Part shown: one piece after another, positions 1 through 8,072 of the stretch
How positions within the stretch are numbered: position 1 is the first letter of the stretch
Layout of the letters: each line of letters opens with the position of its first letter
From: an uncultured Hoeflea sp.
GTDB lineage: Bacteria; Pseudomonadota; Alphaproteobacteria; Rhizobiales; Rhizobiaceae
Assembly: GCF_947501405.1 (NCBI RefSeq)
Contig: NZ_CANMVK010000001.1
Location: 868,001-932,000, forward strand
Direction of reading: 5' to 3'
Length of the DNA stretch: 64,000 nucleotides
Notes under the pieces: generated by a model
Told to the model about the DNA's origin: nothing
Database searches by the model: none
The model's input: the letters and a program-made list of their open reading frames with translations, nothing else
Translations under genes and position numbers: made by a program

Positions 1-287
1 GCGTATTCCACACAAATCGTAGTGTTCCCTTGCCCTAGCGGATCGGGAGCCACAGGCGATTGTGCCACGGCTTGCCGCATACGGGCGCTGTTCGGGGACG
101 GTATGCGCACAGGCAACACATATGACTGCACGGCTCGCGTTCATGCGGGAGCAGCGGCACGATGTGCGCCCTGTGAGGTTCAGGCTTTGAGCCGACCGGG
201 CTTTTCAAATTCTCATTCTTTCAAACCGCGCGGGGCCGGATCCCCGGTCGCGCGCTCCTGCCGGCGTGATAGCCAAGGAGGCAACCC
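1..287. other. Upstream region of the idr-like operon
   Basis: No convincing gene is seen here. The stretch ends with a strong Shine-Dalgarno sequence, AAGGAGG at 275-281, seven bases before the ATG at 288. GC-rich inverted sequence lies around 228-255. I do not see a convincing sigma-70 or sigma-54 promoter, nor an FNR-type TTGAT-N4-ATCAA site. The operon promoter must lie here or further left, outside the window. Confidence 0.5.
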
Positions 288-1361
288 ATGATCAAACCAG
301 TGGCTTTGATGTTTGCGGCGCTGTTGAGTTCGTCAGCGCTCGCTCAGGAGGCGACGCCGATCCAGCCGATGGATGTCAGCGCCGAGCGCGCCGAACTTGG
401 CAAGCGGCTGTTTTACGACAACAGGCTTTCGGGCGACACCGGTCTGTCCTGCGCAACCTGCCATCAGCCCGACAAGGCGTTCACTGACGGTGAAGCGCTG
501 TCGAGCGCCTATACCGGGGCCGGGCATTTTCGCAACGCGCCGACGCTGGCCAATGTCGGTTACCGCGACGCCTGGATGCATGACGGCCGCTTGGGCACCA
601 ACTTAAACGACGTCGCCCGGGAGATGATTACCGAAACCTACCTGATGAACATGGACATGCGGATCATGCAGGAGCGGCTCAAGCAGGATCCGGTCTATGT
701 CGACATGTTCAAGGCGGCCGGCATGTCCGAGCCGTCCAATGGCGGCGCACGCAACGCGCTGATGGATTTCATGAAGACCATCGTGTCGCGCGGCGCGCCG
801 ATCGACGGCGGCGAGTTGTCCGCCTCGGCCCAGCGCGGCAAGGCGATCTTTGAAAGCAAGGCCGGTTGTGCTGCCTGCCATTCCGGCCCGCGCTACACCG
901 ATGACCAGCCGCACAACACAGGTGTTGGCGGCAATCCGGAGATCTGGGAAAGCGCCGAGCGGCATTCGGCCTTCGTCACCTACGCCAAGTTCATGGGCAT
1001 CGAGAACTACATGAACCTGCGTGAGGATCTGGGCGCCTATATCCGCACCCACCGGCCCGACACCAAGCGCAGCTTCCTCACGCCGACGCTCCGCGAGCTC
1101 AAATGGACCGCGCCGTACATGCACAACGGCACCATGCAGACGCTTGAAGAGGTGGTCGATTTCTACGACGCCGGCGGCGGAGCCGATCCGCTCAAGGACG
1201 ACCGGCTCAAGCCGCTTGGCCTGGTGCCGAGCGAGAAAGCCGACCTGATCGCCTTCCTTGAAAGCCTGTCGGGCGAGAGCTTCGATGTCGATGAATATGT
1301 CTGGCGCGAAGACGACTACGACTACGCGCTGATCGAAGACTGGCGCAACACAGACAACTAA
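288..1361 (+). CDS. idrP1: Di-haem cytochrome c peroxidase, iodate-reductase associated (IdrP-like)
   Basis: This 357-residue secreted protein of the MauG/CcpA di-haem peroxidase family probably reduces hydrogen peroxide to water in the periplasm with electrons from c-type cytochromes. Residues 1-20 form a signal peptide ending ALAQ. Two haem-binding CxxCH motifs are visible, CATCH at 55-59 and CAACH at 194-198. The conserved C-terminal PYMHNGTMQTLEEVV segment of the family is present. An ideal AAGGAGG site supports the start. It is followed after 12 bases by a second peroxidase and then by Rieske and molybdopterin subunits, the set known from dissimilatory iodate reductase operons, where two such peroxidases are thought to remove peroxide formed during iodate reduction. 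Which of the two corresponds to P1 and which to P2 cannot be decided by eye, so the symbol is provisional. Confidence 0.85.
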   Translation: MIKPVALMFAALLSSSALAQEATPIQPMDVSAERAELGKRLFYDNRLSGDTGLSCATCHQPDKAFTDGEALSSAYTGAGHFRNAPTLANVGYRDAWMHDGRLGTNLNDVAREMITETYLMNMDMRIMQERLKQDPVYVDMFKAAGMSEPSNGGARNALMDFMKTIVSRGAPIDGGELSASAQRGKAIFESKAGCAACHSGPRYTDDQPHNTGVGGNPEIWESAERHSAFVTYAKFMGIENYMNLREDLGAYIRTHRPDTKRSFLTPTLRELKWTAPYMHNGTMQTLEEVVDFYDAGGGADPLKDDRLKPLGLVPSEKADLIAFLESLSGESFDVDEYVWREDDYDYALIEDWRNTDN

Positions 1362-1373
1362 GGAGTCAGAACG

Positions 1374-2501
1374 ATGAACTACAAAGCAATCCTCGCTTTC
1401 AGCCTGACTTCGCTGGCCGCAACGACAGCTCTGGCCCAGTCAGACCGCCCCGCTGAGCTTTCGGCACTTGGTCCCGTGCCGGTCCCGGCCGACAATCCAA
1501 TGACGCCGGAAAAGGTGGAGCTGGGCAAGAAGCTGTTTTTCGACCCGATCCTTTCGGGCAACAACGCCATGCCGTGCTCGGCCTGCCATCTGCCGGAAGC
1601 CGGCTGGGCGGTCCAGGACAAGATCAGCTTCGGCTATCCCGGCACCACCCACTGGCGCAACAGCCAGACGGTGATCAACTCAGCCTATTACGGCAAACTG
1701 TTTTGGGCCGGAGCCTCGGGCTCGCTGGAACATCAGGCCCGTTCCGCCGCCAGGGGCGGCGTCGCCGGCAATGGCGAAGACGACATGATGGAAGCCCGGC
1801 TGGCCTTCGTGCCGGAATACCGGGAAGCCTTCAAGACAGTGTTCGGCGATGATTGGCCGAGCGTGCGCCATGCCTATATGGCAATCGCCGCCTATCAACG
1901 CACCCTGGTTCAGACCGACACGCCGTTTGACAATTACATGAATGGCGACGACGCAGCACTTTCGGCCGAGGCAAAGCGCGGCCTGGATCTGTTTACGGGA
2001 AAAGCCGGTTGCGTGACCTGTCACAGCGGGCCGCTTCTGTCGGACGAGAAGTACTACAACCTCGGTGTTCCGCCCTATGACGGCTGGGAAGAGGATCCGT
2101 TGGCGCAGATCACCTTCCGGTTCGAGCTCTTCGCCAAGGGATCGACCGAGGAGATGTACCGCACCACCAAGGACGATCCGGGGCTCTATTTCCGCACCAA
2201 GCAGAAGTCGGACAAGGGCAAGTTCCGCACGCCGAGCCTGCGCTACACCAAATACACCTTCCCCTACATGCACAACGGCATGCTGGAGACGCTGCGCGAC
2301 GTGGTTGATTTCTACGACGCCGGCGGCGGGGAAAACGAGTTCGCAGCCAACAAGACCAGCCTGATCCAGCCGCTCGGCCTGTCGGATGACGAGAAAGATG
2401 ACCTGGTGGCGTTTCTGGAGAGCCTCAGTGGTGAGGAGATGCTCATCGAGACACCGGAAATCCCCGAAATGCAGCCGCTTCCCGCGGCGGTCCAGAACTA
2501 G
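1374..2501 (+). CDS. idrP2: Second di-haem cytochrome c peroxidase (IdrP-like)
   Basis: This is a 375-residue paralogue of the preceding gene, also secreted (signal peptide about residues 1-22, ending TALAQ). Haem motifs are CSACH at 68-72 and CVTCH at 213-217, and the family signature PYMHNGMLETLRDVVDFYD lies near the C-terminus. The N-terminal haem surroundings (MPCSACHLPEAGW) differ from those of its neighbour, so this is not a recent duplication. Paired di-haem peroxidases directly linked to an arsenite-oxidase-like molybdoenzyme are characteristic of the idr system and are not part of ordinary arsenite oxidase operons. The assignment as P2 rather than P1 is arbitrary. It ends 15 bases before the Rieske gene and is surely co-transcribed with it. 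Confidence 0.85.
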   Translation: MNYKAILAFSLTSLAATTALAQSDRPAELSALGPVPVPADNPMTPEKVELGKKLFFDPILSGNNAMPCSACHLPEAGWAVQDKISFGYPGTTHWRNSQTVINSAYYGKLFWAGASGSLEHQARSAARGGVAGNGEDDMMEARLAFVPEYREAFKTVFGDDWPSVRHAYMAIAAYQRTLVQTDTPFDNYMNGDDAALSAEAKRGLDLFTGKAGCVTCHSGPLLSDEKYYNLGVPPYDGWEEDPLAQITFRFELFAKGSTEEMYRTTKDDPGLYFRTKQKSDKGKFRTPSLRYTKYTFPYMHNGMLETLRDVVDFYDAGGGENEFAANKTSLIQPLGLSDDEKDDLVAFLESLSGEEMLIETPEIPEMQPLPAAVQN

Positions 2502-2516
2502 ACCGGAGTGAGAAAG

Positions 2517-3104
2517 ATGACGGAACTTAATGACAAGATCGTCGCCTCCATCAATGGCGAGAACGGCGAGGCCGCCGAGGCGGGAACCCGCAAATGCCTG
2601 ATGAACCGGCGTCAGTTTCTGCTGACCGGCGGCATCGCCACCACCGTGGTCATGGTCGGCATTCCCGGGCTTGCGCAAGCCCAAACCCCCGCGGCGGTCG
2701 CCACCTATCCGCGCAAGCTGATCGGCAAATTGTCGGAACTGAAAACCGACGAGCCGCTTGATTTCGAATATCCCGATGAAGGCCAGTACGCTGAATCGAT
2801 CCTGGTCAAGCTGGGCAAGAAGGCCGGCGGCGGCATCGGCCCTGAAGAGGATATCGTTGCCTTCAACTACACCTGCACCCACCAGGGCGGGCCGTTGCAG
2901 GGCACCTATCAGGCCGCCGACAAGGCGCTCGGGCCATGCCCGCTGCACCTGACCACATTCGATCTGACGCGCCACGGCATCTTCATCTCCGGGCAGGCCT
3001 ACCAGTCGCTTCCGCAAGTGCTGCTGGAGGTCGAGGGAGACGACATCTACGCCGTCGGCATGTTCGGCCTGATCTACGGCCGTTTTGACAATCTGCAGGG
3101 TTGA
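2517..3104 (+). CDS. idrB: Iodate reductase small subunit, Rieske 2Fe-2S protein (IdrB/AioB family)
   Basis: This Rieske subunit of an arsenite-oxidase-type heterodimer passes electrons to or from the molybdopterin subunit in the periplasm. The ATG at 2517 has GGAG eight bases upstream; a GTG at 2508 is less likely. From this start the protein has 195 residues. A Tat signal, NRRQFLLTGG, begins near residue 30, so the folded complex is exported by the twin-arginine route with the large subunit riding along. The 2Fe-2S ligands are CTH (C120, H122) and CPLH (C141, H144). The two extra cysteines that form a disulfide in many Rieske proteins (CTHxGC, CPCH) are replaced by Gly and Leu. It overlaps the vicinity of the next gene's ribosome site. 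AioB of arsenite oxidase is the alternative, but the peroxidase genes favour iodate reductase. Confidence 0.85.
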   Translation: MTELNDKIVASINGENGEAAEAGTRKCLMNRRQFLLTGGIATTVVMVGIPGLAQAQTPAAVATYPRKLIGKLSELKTDEPLDFEYPDEGQYAESILVKLGKKAGGGIGPEEDIVAFNYTCTHQGGPLQGTYQAADKALGPCPLHLTTFDLTRHGIFISGQAYQSLPQVLLEVEGDDIYAVGMFGLIYGRFDNLQG

Positions 3105-3115
3105 GGAGCACACTC

Positions 3116-5791
3116 ATGTCCACACCATATTATGTCCCAGAACAGTCCGTTCCCCTGCCTCCGCCGGATGCGGATGTGATTTCCACGGCGTGCGACTATT
3201 GCATCGTCGCCTGCGGATACAAGGTCTATCGGTGGCCTGTGCGCGGCGGCCGCAATGGCGGTCCGGAAGCGGCCAACAACGCCTTTGGCGAAGACTTCCC
3301 GGTGGCGCCGCTGGGCGCCTGGGTTGCGCCCAACCAGCACAACATCGTGCTGCACAATGGCGAGCCGCATCACGTCGTCATCATTCCCGACAAGGACACC
3401 GAATATGTCAACTATTCGGGCAACTCGTCGATCCGCGGCGGAGCGATCGCCCAGAAGGTCTACAATCCGCAGACGCCGACCCGCGACCGGCTGAAATCGC
3501 CGATGGTGCGGATGTTCGGCGTGCTGATGCCGGTGACCTGGGATTTCGCGCTCGAGATCGCCGCTGAAGTCGGCAACTACGTGCTCGAAAAGCACGGCAC
3601 CAACGCCTATGGCGTCAAGACCTTCTCCTATGGCTACATGGAAAACACCTACGCCATCACCAAATATGCGCTGCGCCATGTGCGTACCGCCAATTTCACC
3701 TTCCACGACACGCCGTCCGACGTGACCTCGACGCCGGGGTTCCGGGATGCGGGCTTTGACAATTTCGGCCCAAGCTACGACGATTGGGCGGAAGCCGACA
3801 CGCTGATGATGTGCGGCACGGACCCTTACGAGTCCAAGACCATCCTGTTCACCGACTTCATCATGCCGGCGATCCAGAACGGCCAGAAGACCATCTTCAT
3901 GCTGCCGCGACGCACCGGCGGCGTGGCCTTTGCCGAAAAAAACGGTGGGCTGCTGCTCGACATCCAGCCGGGCACCGATCTTCCGGTGGTGCTGGCGATT
4001 GCCCGGGTGATCGTCGAGAACGGCTGGCAAGACGACGAGTGGATCAAGAACTGGGTCAACAACAAGTGGGAAAGCTCGTCGGGCTTCGGCCAGGGCACCC
4101 GCAACACGCCATGGCAATGGCGTACCACCTGGGGCAAGTTCCAGACCAACGGGTTTGACGACTGGAAGGAATGGCTGCTCGCCCAGGATTATGCGGAGCC
4201 GGCCAAGGCCGCCGAGATCGCCCAGATCGATGTGGAGAAGATCTACACCGCGGCGGAATGGATGGCCAAGCCCAAGGAAGACGGCTCGCGTCCGAAAACC
4301 TCGATCATGATCGAAAAGGGGTTTTACTGGTCCAACAACACCGGCAACACACAGGCAATCTCCGCGCTGGGCATCGTGGTTGGCGCCGGCGGCCGTCCCG
4401 GTCAGGTGATCGGACGCGCCGGTGGGCACCAGCGCGGAGGTTTGCGCGGCGGCGGTTACCCGCGCAACAAGTCGCCCGAGAAGCTGCCCGGACGGCGGCG
4501 TCGCGCCATGGATACCGACCGGTATCTGATGAGCGGCCACACAAGGCTCGCGCATGTGATCGGCACCACCTGGGTGCAGGCAATGTGCGGCTCACAGTCG
4601 CTTCAGGCCAAGTTCGACGAGTTGACAACGCGCAACCCGCACCAGGTCACCAGCTTTGAGAAGCAGGACATCATCGACACCTTGAAGCGGCGTGTCGACA
4701 GTGGCGGCATGGTGGTGTGGAACCAGGACATCTATCTGGTCGATCCGATCGGCGCGCGCTATGCCGATATCGTCTTCCCGGCGTCGGGCTGGGGCGAGGA
4801 GACTTTCACCCGCGCCAATGGCGAGCGGCGGCTAAGGCTCTATCCCAAATTCTACGATGCGCCGGGCGAGGCGAAGCCGGATTGGTGGATCATCGCCGAA
4901 CTGTCCAAGAAAATGGGCTTTGAGGGCTTCGACTGGAAAAACTCCAACGATGTGCTTGAAGAGGGCGCCCGGCATTCGCGCGGCTCGCGCAAGGACTTCA
5001 ACATGGTCCTGGTCGCAGCACGGCGCGAAGGCAAGACGCTGCATGAGAAGATGGGCGAGTTCGGCACCAATGGCATTCAGGGCCCGGTGCTGATGCTCGA
5101 AGACGGAAGCCTCGAGGGCACCAAGCGGCTGCACGATGTCAATCGTGTGCTGCCGGAGACCGGACCCGCGGGCGCCAATGTCTTCAACAAGAAGCTCACC
5201 CATTTCAACAGCCAGACCGGCAAGTGCAACCTGCAGAAGGCGCCGTGGGATCTGTTCTCATCCTATTGGGAATGGCTCAAGCCCCGCGAGGACGAGATCT
5301 GGATCTCGTCGGGCCGGATCAACGAGCGCTGGCAGTCGGGTTACGACGACCGCCGCCGCCCCTACATCGTGCAGCGCTGGCCTGAAAACTGGATCGAGAT
5401 CCATCCCAGTGTCGCCGAAGCCCGGGGCATTGAAAGCGGAGACTATGTGCAGGTCTATTCCGACCGGATCCCGGTTCAGAAGGACACGATCGTGGGTGTC
5501 GAGGGAAGCGATTTCGACTTCGACTCGCTGCTCAAGAACGGCCATATCGAGCTGACCAACGCGTCGATCACCGCAGTGGCGATCGTCACTCCGGCGGTCA
5601 AGGAAAACCTTGGTTACATGGATTTCCTGCACACCTCACAGCCTGCCAACGCGCTGTCGGGCCGGGTCGTCGACTGGATCAGCGGCAACTACAACTACAA
5701 AATGGGCGTCGGCAAAGTGCGCAAGATGGGTGAGAGCCCCTACAAGTCGCAGTTCCGCTCCATGTCGTTTGCCCGCCGCGACATCGCCTGA
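3116..5791 (+). CDS. idrA: Iodate reductase catalytic subunit (IdrA-like molybdopterin oxidoreductase)
   Basis: This 891-residue Mo-bis-MGD enzyme of the DMSO reductase superfamily, arsenite oxidase branch, most likely reduces iodate in the periplasm. The ATG at 3116 follows GAGGAG at 3103-3108. C26-x2-C29-x3-C33 (CDYCIVACGY) binds an iron-sulfur cluster. The usual fourth cysteine position reads SSIRGG, as in AioA, implying a 3Fe-4S cluster. R434 and H438 (RAGGHQ) correspond to substrate-pocket residues of AioA. The AioA loop carrying the other two pocket residues (CHATREMG) is replaced by FHDTPSDVTSTPG around 196-208. It has no signal peptide, consistent with hitch-hiking on the Tat-targeted Rieske partner. 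Arsenite oxidase is the nearest alternative, but the altered pocket and the two upstream peroxidases argue for the Idr clade. Confidence 0.8.
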   Translation: MSTPYYVPEQSVPLPPPDADVISTACDYCIVACGYKVYRWPVRGGRNGGPEAANNAFGEDFPVAPLGAWVAPNQHNIVLHNGEPHHVVIIPDKDTEYVNYSGNSSIRGGAIAQKVYNPQTPTRDRLKSPMVRMFGVLMPVTWDFALEIAAEVGNYVLEKHGTNAYGVKTFSYGYMENTYAITKYALRHVRTANFTFHDTPSDVTSTPGFRDAGFDNFGPSYDDWAEADTLMMCGTDPYESKTILFTDFIMPAIQNGQKTIFMLPRRTGGVAFAEKNGGLLLDIQPGTDLPVVLAIARVIVENGWQDDEWIKNWVNNKWESSSGFGQGTRNTPWQWRTTWGKFQTNGFDDWKEWLLAQDYAEPAKAAEIAQIDVEKIYTAAEWMAKPKEDGSRPKTSIMIEKGFYWSNNTGNTQAISALGIVVGAGGRPGQVIGRAGGHQRGGLRGGGYPRNKSPEKLPGRRRRAMDTDRYLMSGHTRLAHVIGTTWVQAMCGSQSLQAKFDELTTRNPHQVTSFEKQDIIDTLKRRVDSGGMVVWNQDIYLVDPIGARYADIVFPASGWGEETFTRANGERRLRLYPKFYDAPGEAKPDWWIIAELSKKMGFEGFDWKNSNDVLEEGARHSRGSRKDFNMVLVAARREGKTLHEKMGEFGTNGIQGPVLMLEDGSLEGTKRLHDVNRVLPETGPAGANVFNKKLTHFNSQTGKCNLQKAPWDLFSSYWEWLKPREDEIWISSGRINERWQSGYDDRRRPYIVQRWPENWIEIHPSVAEARGIESGDYVQVYSDRIPVQKDTIVGVEGSDFDFDSLLKNGHIELTNASITAVAIVTPAVKENLGYMDFLHTSQPANALSGRVVDWISGNYNYKMGVGKVRKMGESPYKSQFRSMSFARRDIA

Positions 5792-5797
5792 GCAATC

Positions 5798-5825
5798 ATC
5801 GCCGCCGGATCCGTCCGGCGGCGAT
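5798..5825 (+). terminator. Perfect 12-bp stem hairpin after idrA
   Basis: A perfect 12-bp inverted repeat (ATCGCCGCCGGA and its complement) with a 4-base loop starts seven bases after the idrA stop codon. No T-run follows, so it is either a weak terminator that lowers expression of the downstream HEAT gene or a 3' stabiliser of the idr mRNA. Confidence 0.55.
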
Positions 5826-5871
5826 CTCCGCAGCGCCCGGGTTTGGCGCCAAACAATTCAACAGGTCGATC

Positions 5872-8040
5872 ATGCTCAATATGCCACACTCTGCCAATCG
5901 AAACCGTGCAGCGATCCTGCCCACCGTGCTGACCCATCTGGAAACCGGCAACGAGGTGTTGCGCACCCATTCGGTCAGGGCTCTGCAGGCTCTTGCGCCG
6001 CAGGACGAGATTTCCCGACAGGCATTTGTGGCAGCCTTGCTCGACGAAGACCCGGATGTGCGTACCGATGCAATGACGGCGCTGGCCGGCTGCGCCCGGC
6101 CCGAGGATGCCGCGACGATCCGGCAGTCGCTGGAAGGCGATCCGGTGCTTGAGGTCAAACTTGCCGCCATCGCAATTCTCGCCGCGCTTAAAGACAACGC
6201 GTCGCTGCCATTGATCCGCGGCCTTGCCAAGGCGCGGATGGACGACACCGTGGCCTGGGAAGACGATATCGGCGGATGGGACGAATGGCTCGAGGTGCAG
6301 CGCGCGGCGATTGCCGCGCTGGCCGGGATGCGTGCAGCCGAGGCGATTGATGATCTGATCGCCATCCGCACCGATGAATTCGGTCAGAACCTCGATGTCG
6401 AGGTGTTTGCCGCGCTGATGTCGATTGGCGGCGCTGGAACGGCGCATGTGCTTGACTGCGCCCAGTCTCTGACCGGGCTTGCGCGCAAGCGGGCGCTCGA
6501 TGCGCTCAGGGCCGGCGACGCGGCCAATCTGACGGCCTATGTGGACCTGATGCTCGATGACGAGGACGCTGGAATTCGCATGTTGGCGGTTCCGCTGCTT
6601 GCGGCATCCGACCCTCGCGTGATGCAGATTGCGGAAAACGATCCGGACGCGGCGGTGCGCTGCACGGCGATCTCCGCATTCGCCGGGGATTTTCAGATCG
6701 TCGCGCAAGTTGGCCTTGCCGATGATGACGAGAGTGTACAGGCGACGGCGCTCGAGCATCTTGCGGTTCCTGTGCCGGCAGCTTTGCACGAGGCGCTGGC
6801 CCCGCATATGGCGGTATGGATCAAGTCCGCCGGGACGGCGCTGGCGGCGGTCTCTGCCAGACGGCTGCGCGAGTTTGACGCGGTACAGGCTTTGGAATTG
6901 CTGCCTGAGCTGATTGAAGACACCGAGCGTGCGCTTGAAGTGCGATTGGCCGCGGTCAATGGCCTGGCCGACATTGATGGGCCTGACACTACGTCTTTGC
7001 TGACCGGATTTCTCGACAGTGCCTCGCAACAGGTTCGCACCGTAGCGGCACGGCATCTGGCGTTGCGGGCCGGGACGGGAGATGCCGAGGCTGTCGCCGC
7101 GCTTGCCGCGGCCATCGACATGACCTTGCTGGATGAAGACCAAGCGAACATTGAGCTGCCGCCGGAAGATGGTCCCGACGCCGCCACCCAGCGGTTTGAT
7201 GACGCAAAGCCGTCGGTGCGGATTTCGCCGGATGGCGAGATCGTCGAGCATGACGGCGAGGAACCGGCAGCGGGTTTGTCGACGCTGGCTGCGATCCAGT
7301 TCACCATGCCCGATGCGCCGGAAATGGCCGAAGACACGCCGGAGGAAGGCAGCGCCAAGCGTCGCAAACGCCGTTCGGTCGAGGGCCCGGAGAACATTGC
7401 CGAGGATCTTGCCCGGGTGTCGTTGGGGCTTTGCGGCGGGATCGATGCGCTGGAGTTTCGCTCGGCGATTCTGCGCCAAACCGGTTCTGACGACGCGGGC
7501 TTGAGTGCCGCCGCCTATCAGGCGCTTGCCGCTCACTGCGATGCATTCGGCATGGAAGACCATGTCGAAGACGGTGGCGCTTTGGAGATTTTCCACGGCG
7601 GCCTTGCCCATTCCAGCTCGCAGGTTCGCGCTACGAGCGCGCGCCAACTGGCTTCGGCCGGTCAGGCGCGGGACCAGCTTCGTGCCTGCCTTGACGATGA
7701 AGACGCCGTGGTACGGGCCATTGCGGTGGGGGCGGTCGCCACCCCGCAGGAATGCGCCGCCTATGTCGTCGATCCGTCGATGACGGTGCGCAATGCGGCT
7801 CTCGACCTCATGTTTTCAGGCCCCGAAGCACAGGAGCGGGAGGCTGCCTGCGCGGCACTGATTTCCAGTGATTACATCGACACGGTGGGCGTGGCGATCC
7901 ATCGCTCGCCGTGGTTCTTCGATCAGGTGATCAGCACGCTTCAATCCGATGACGCGCCGGCCAAGACCATCAGCGTGCTGTTGCAGGCAATCGGCGCTTC
8001 TGAAGTGCCGGCGCCGCAGCTGACGGTGGAAAAGCGATAA
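5872..8040 (+). CDS. HEAT-repeat protein, candidate Idr assembly factor
   Basis: This is a 722-residue soluble, acidic protein built of helical HEAT/PBS-lyase-type repeats, recognisable as units such as EVLRTHSVRALQAL and DPDVRTDAMTALAG, each about 31 residues, over roughly residues 15-410 and again 485-700. Between the blocks lies an acidic, low-complexity stretch (about 415-485) ending in a basic KRRKRR patch. No signal peptide or membrane segment is seen, so it should be cytoplasmic. HEAT scaffolds bind proteins and have no catalytic residues. Its place directly behind idrA, and before a DUF2478 gene, suggests a cytoplasmic chaperone or scaffold for loading cofactors into IdrAB before Tat export. 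That role is inferred only from position. Confidence 0.7.
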   Translation: MLNMPHSANRNRAAILPTVLTHLETGNEVLRTHSVRALQALAPQDEISRQAFVAALLDEDPDVRTDAMTALAGCARPEDAATIRQSLEGDPVLEVKLAAIAILAALKDNASLPLIRGLAKARMDDTVAWEDDIGGWDEWLEVQRAAIAALAGMRAAEAIDDLIAIRTDEFGQNLDVEVFAALMSIGGAGTAHVLDCAQSLTGLARKRALDALRAGDAANLTAYVDLMLDDEDAGIRMLAVPLLAASDPRVMQIAENDPDAAVRCTAISAFAGDFQIVAQVGLADDDESVQATALEHLAVPVPAALHEALAPHMAVWIKSAGTALAAVSARRLREFDAVQALELLPELIEDTERALEVRLAAVNGLADIDGPDTTSLLTGFLDSASQQVRTVAARHLALRAGTGDAEAVAALAAAIDMTLLDEDQANIELPPEDGPDAATQRFDDAKPSVRISPDGEIVEHDGEEPAAGLSTLAAIQFTMPDAPEMAEDTPEEGSAKRRKRRSVEGPENIAEDLARVSLGLCGGIDALEFRSAILRQTGSDDAGLSAAAYQALAAHCDAFGMEDHVEDGGALEIFHGGLAHSSSQVRATSARQLASAGQARDQLRACLDDEDAVVRAIAVGAVATPQECAAYVVDPSMTVRNAALDLMFSGPEAQEREAACAALISSDYIDTVGVAIHRSPWFFDQVISTLQSDDAPAKTISVLLQAIGASEVPAPQLTVEKR

Positions 8041-8072
8041 CGCCGAACGCGCTGCGAATACAGGATGGCGGA

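Noticed and set aside
1680-3113. 477-codon minus-strand open frame opposite the second peroxidase and the Rieske gene
   Set aside because: It lies entirely antisense to well-supported genes, has no recognisable domain, and is explained by high GC content.
2517-5791. Arsenite oxidase (AioBA) as the primary call
   Set aside because: Fold and cluster motifs match, but the two linked di-haem peroxidases and the missing CHATREMG loop favour iodate reductase. No arsenic-sensing or resistance genes are nearby.
5740-7647. 635-codon minus-strand open frame opposite the HEAT-repeat gene
   Set aside because: It is Arg/Gly/His-rich shadow sequence without domains. The plus strand has clear HEAT units and normal codon use.
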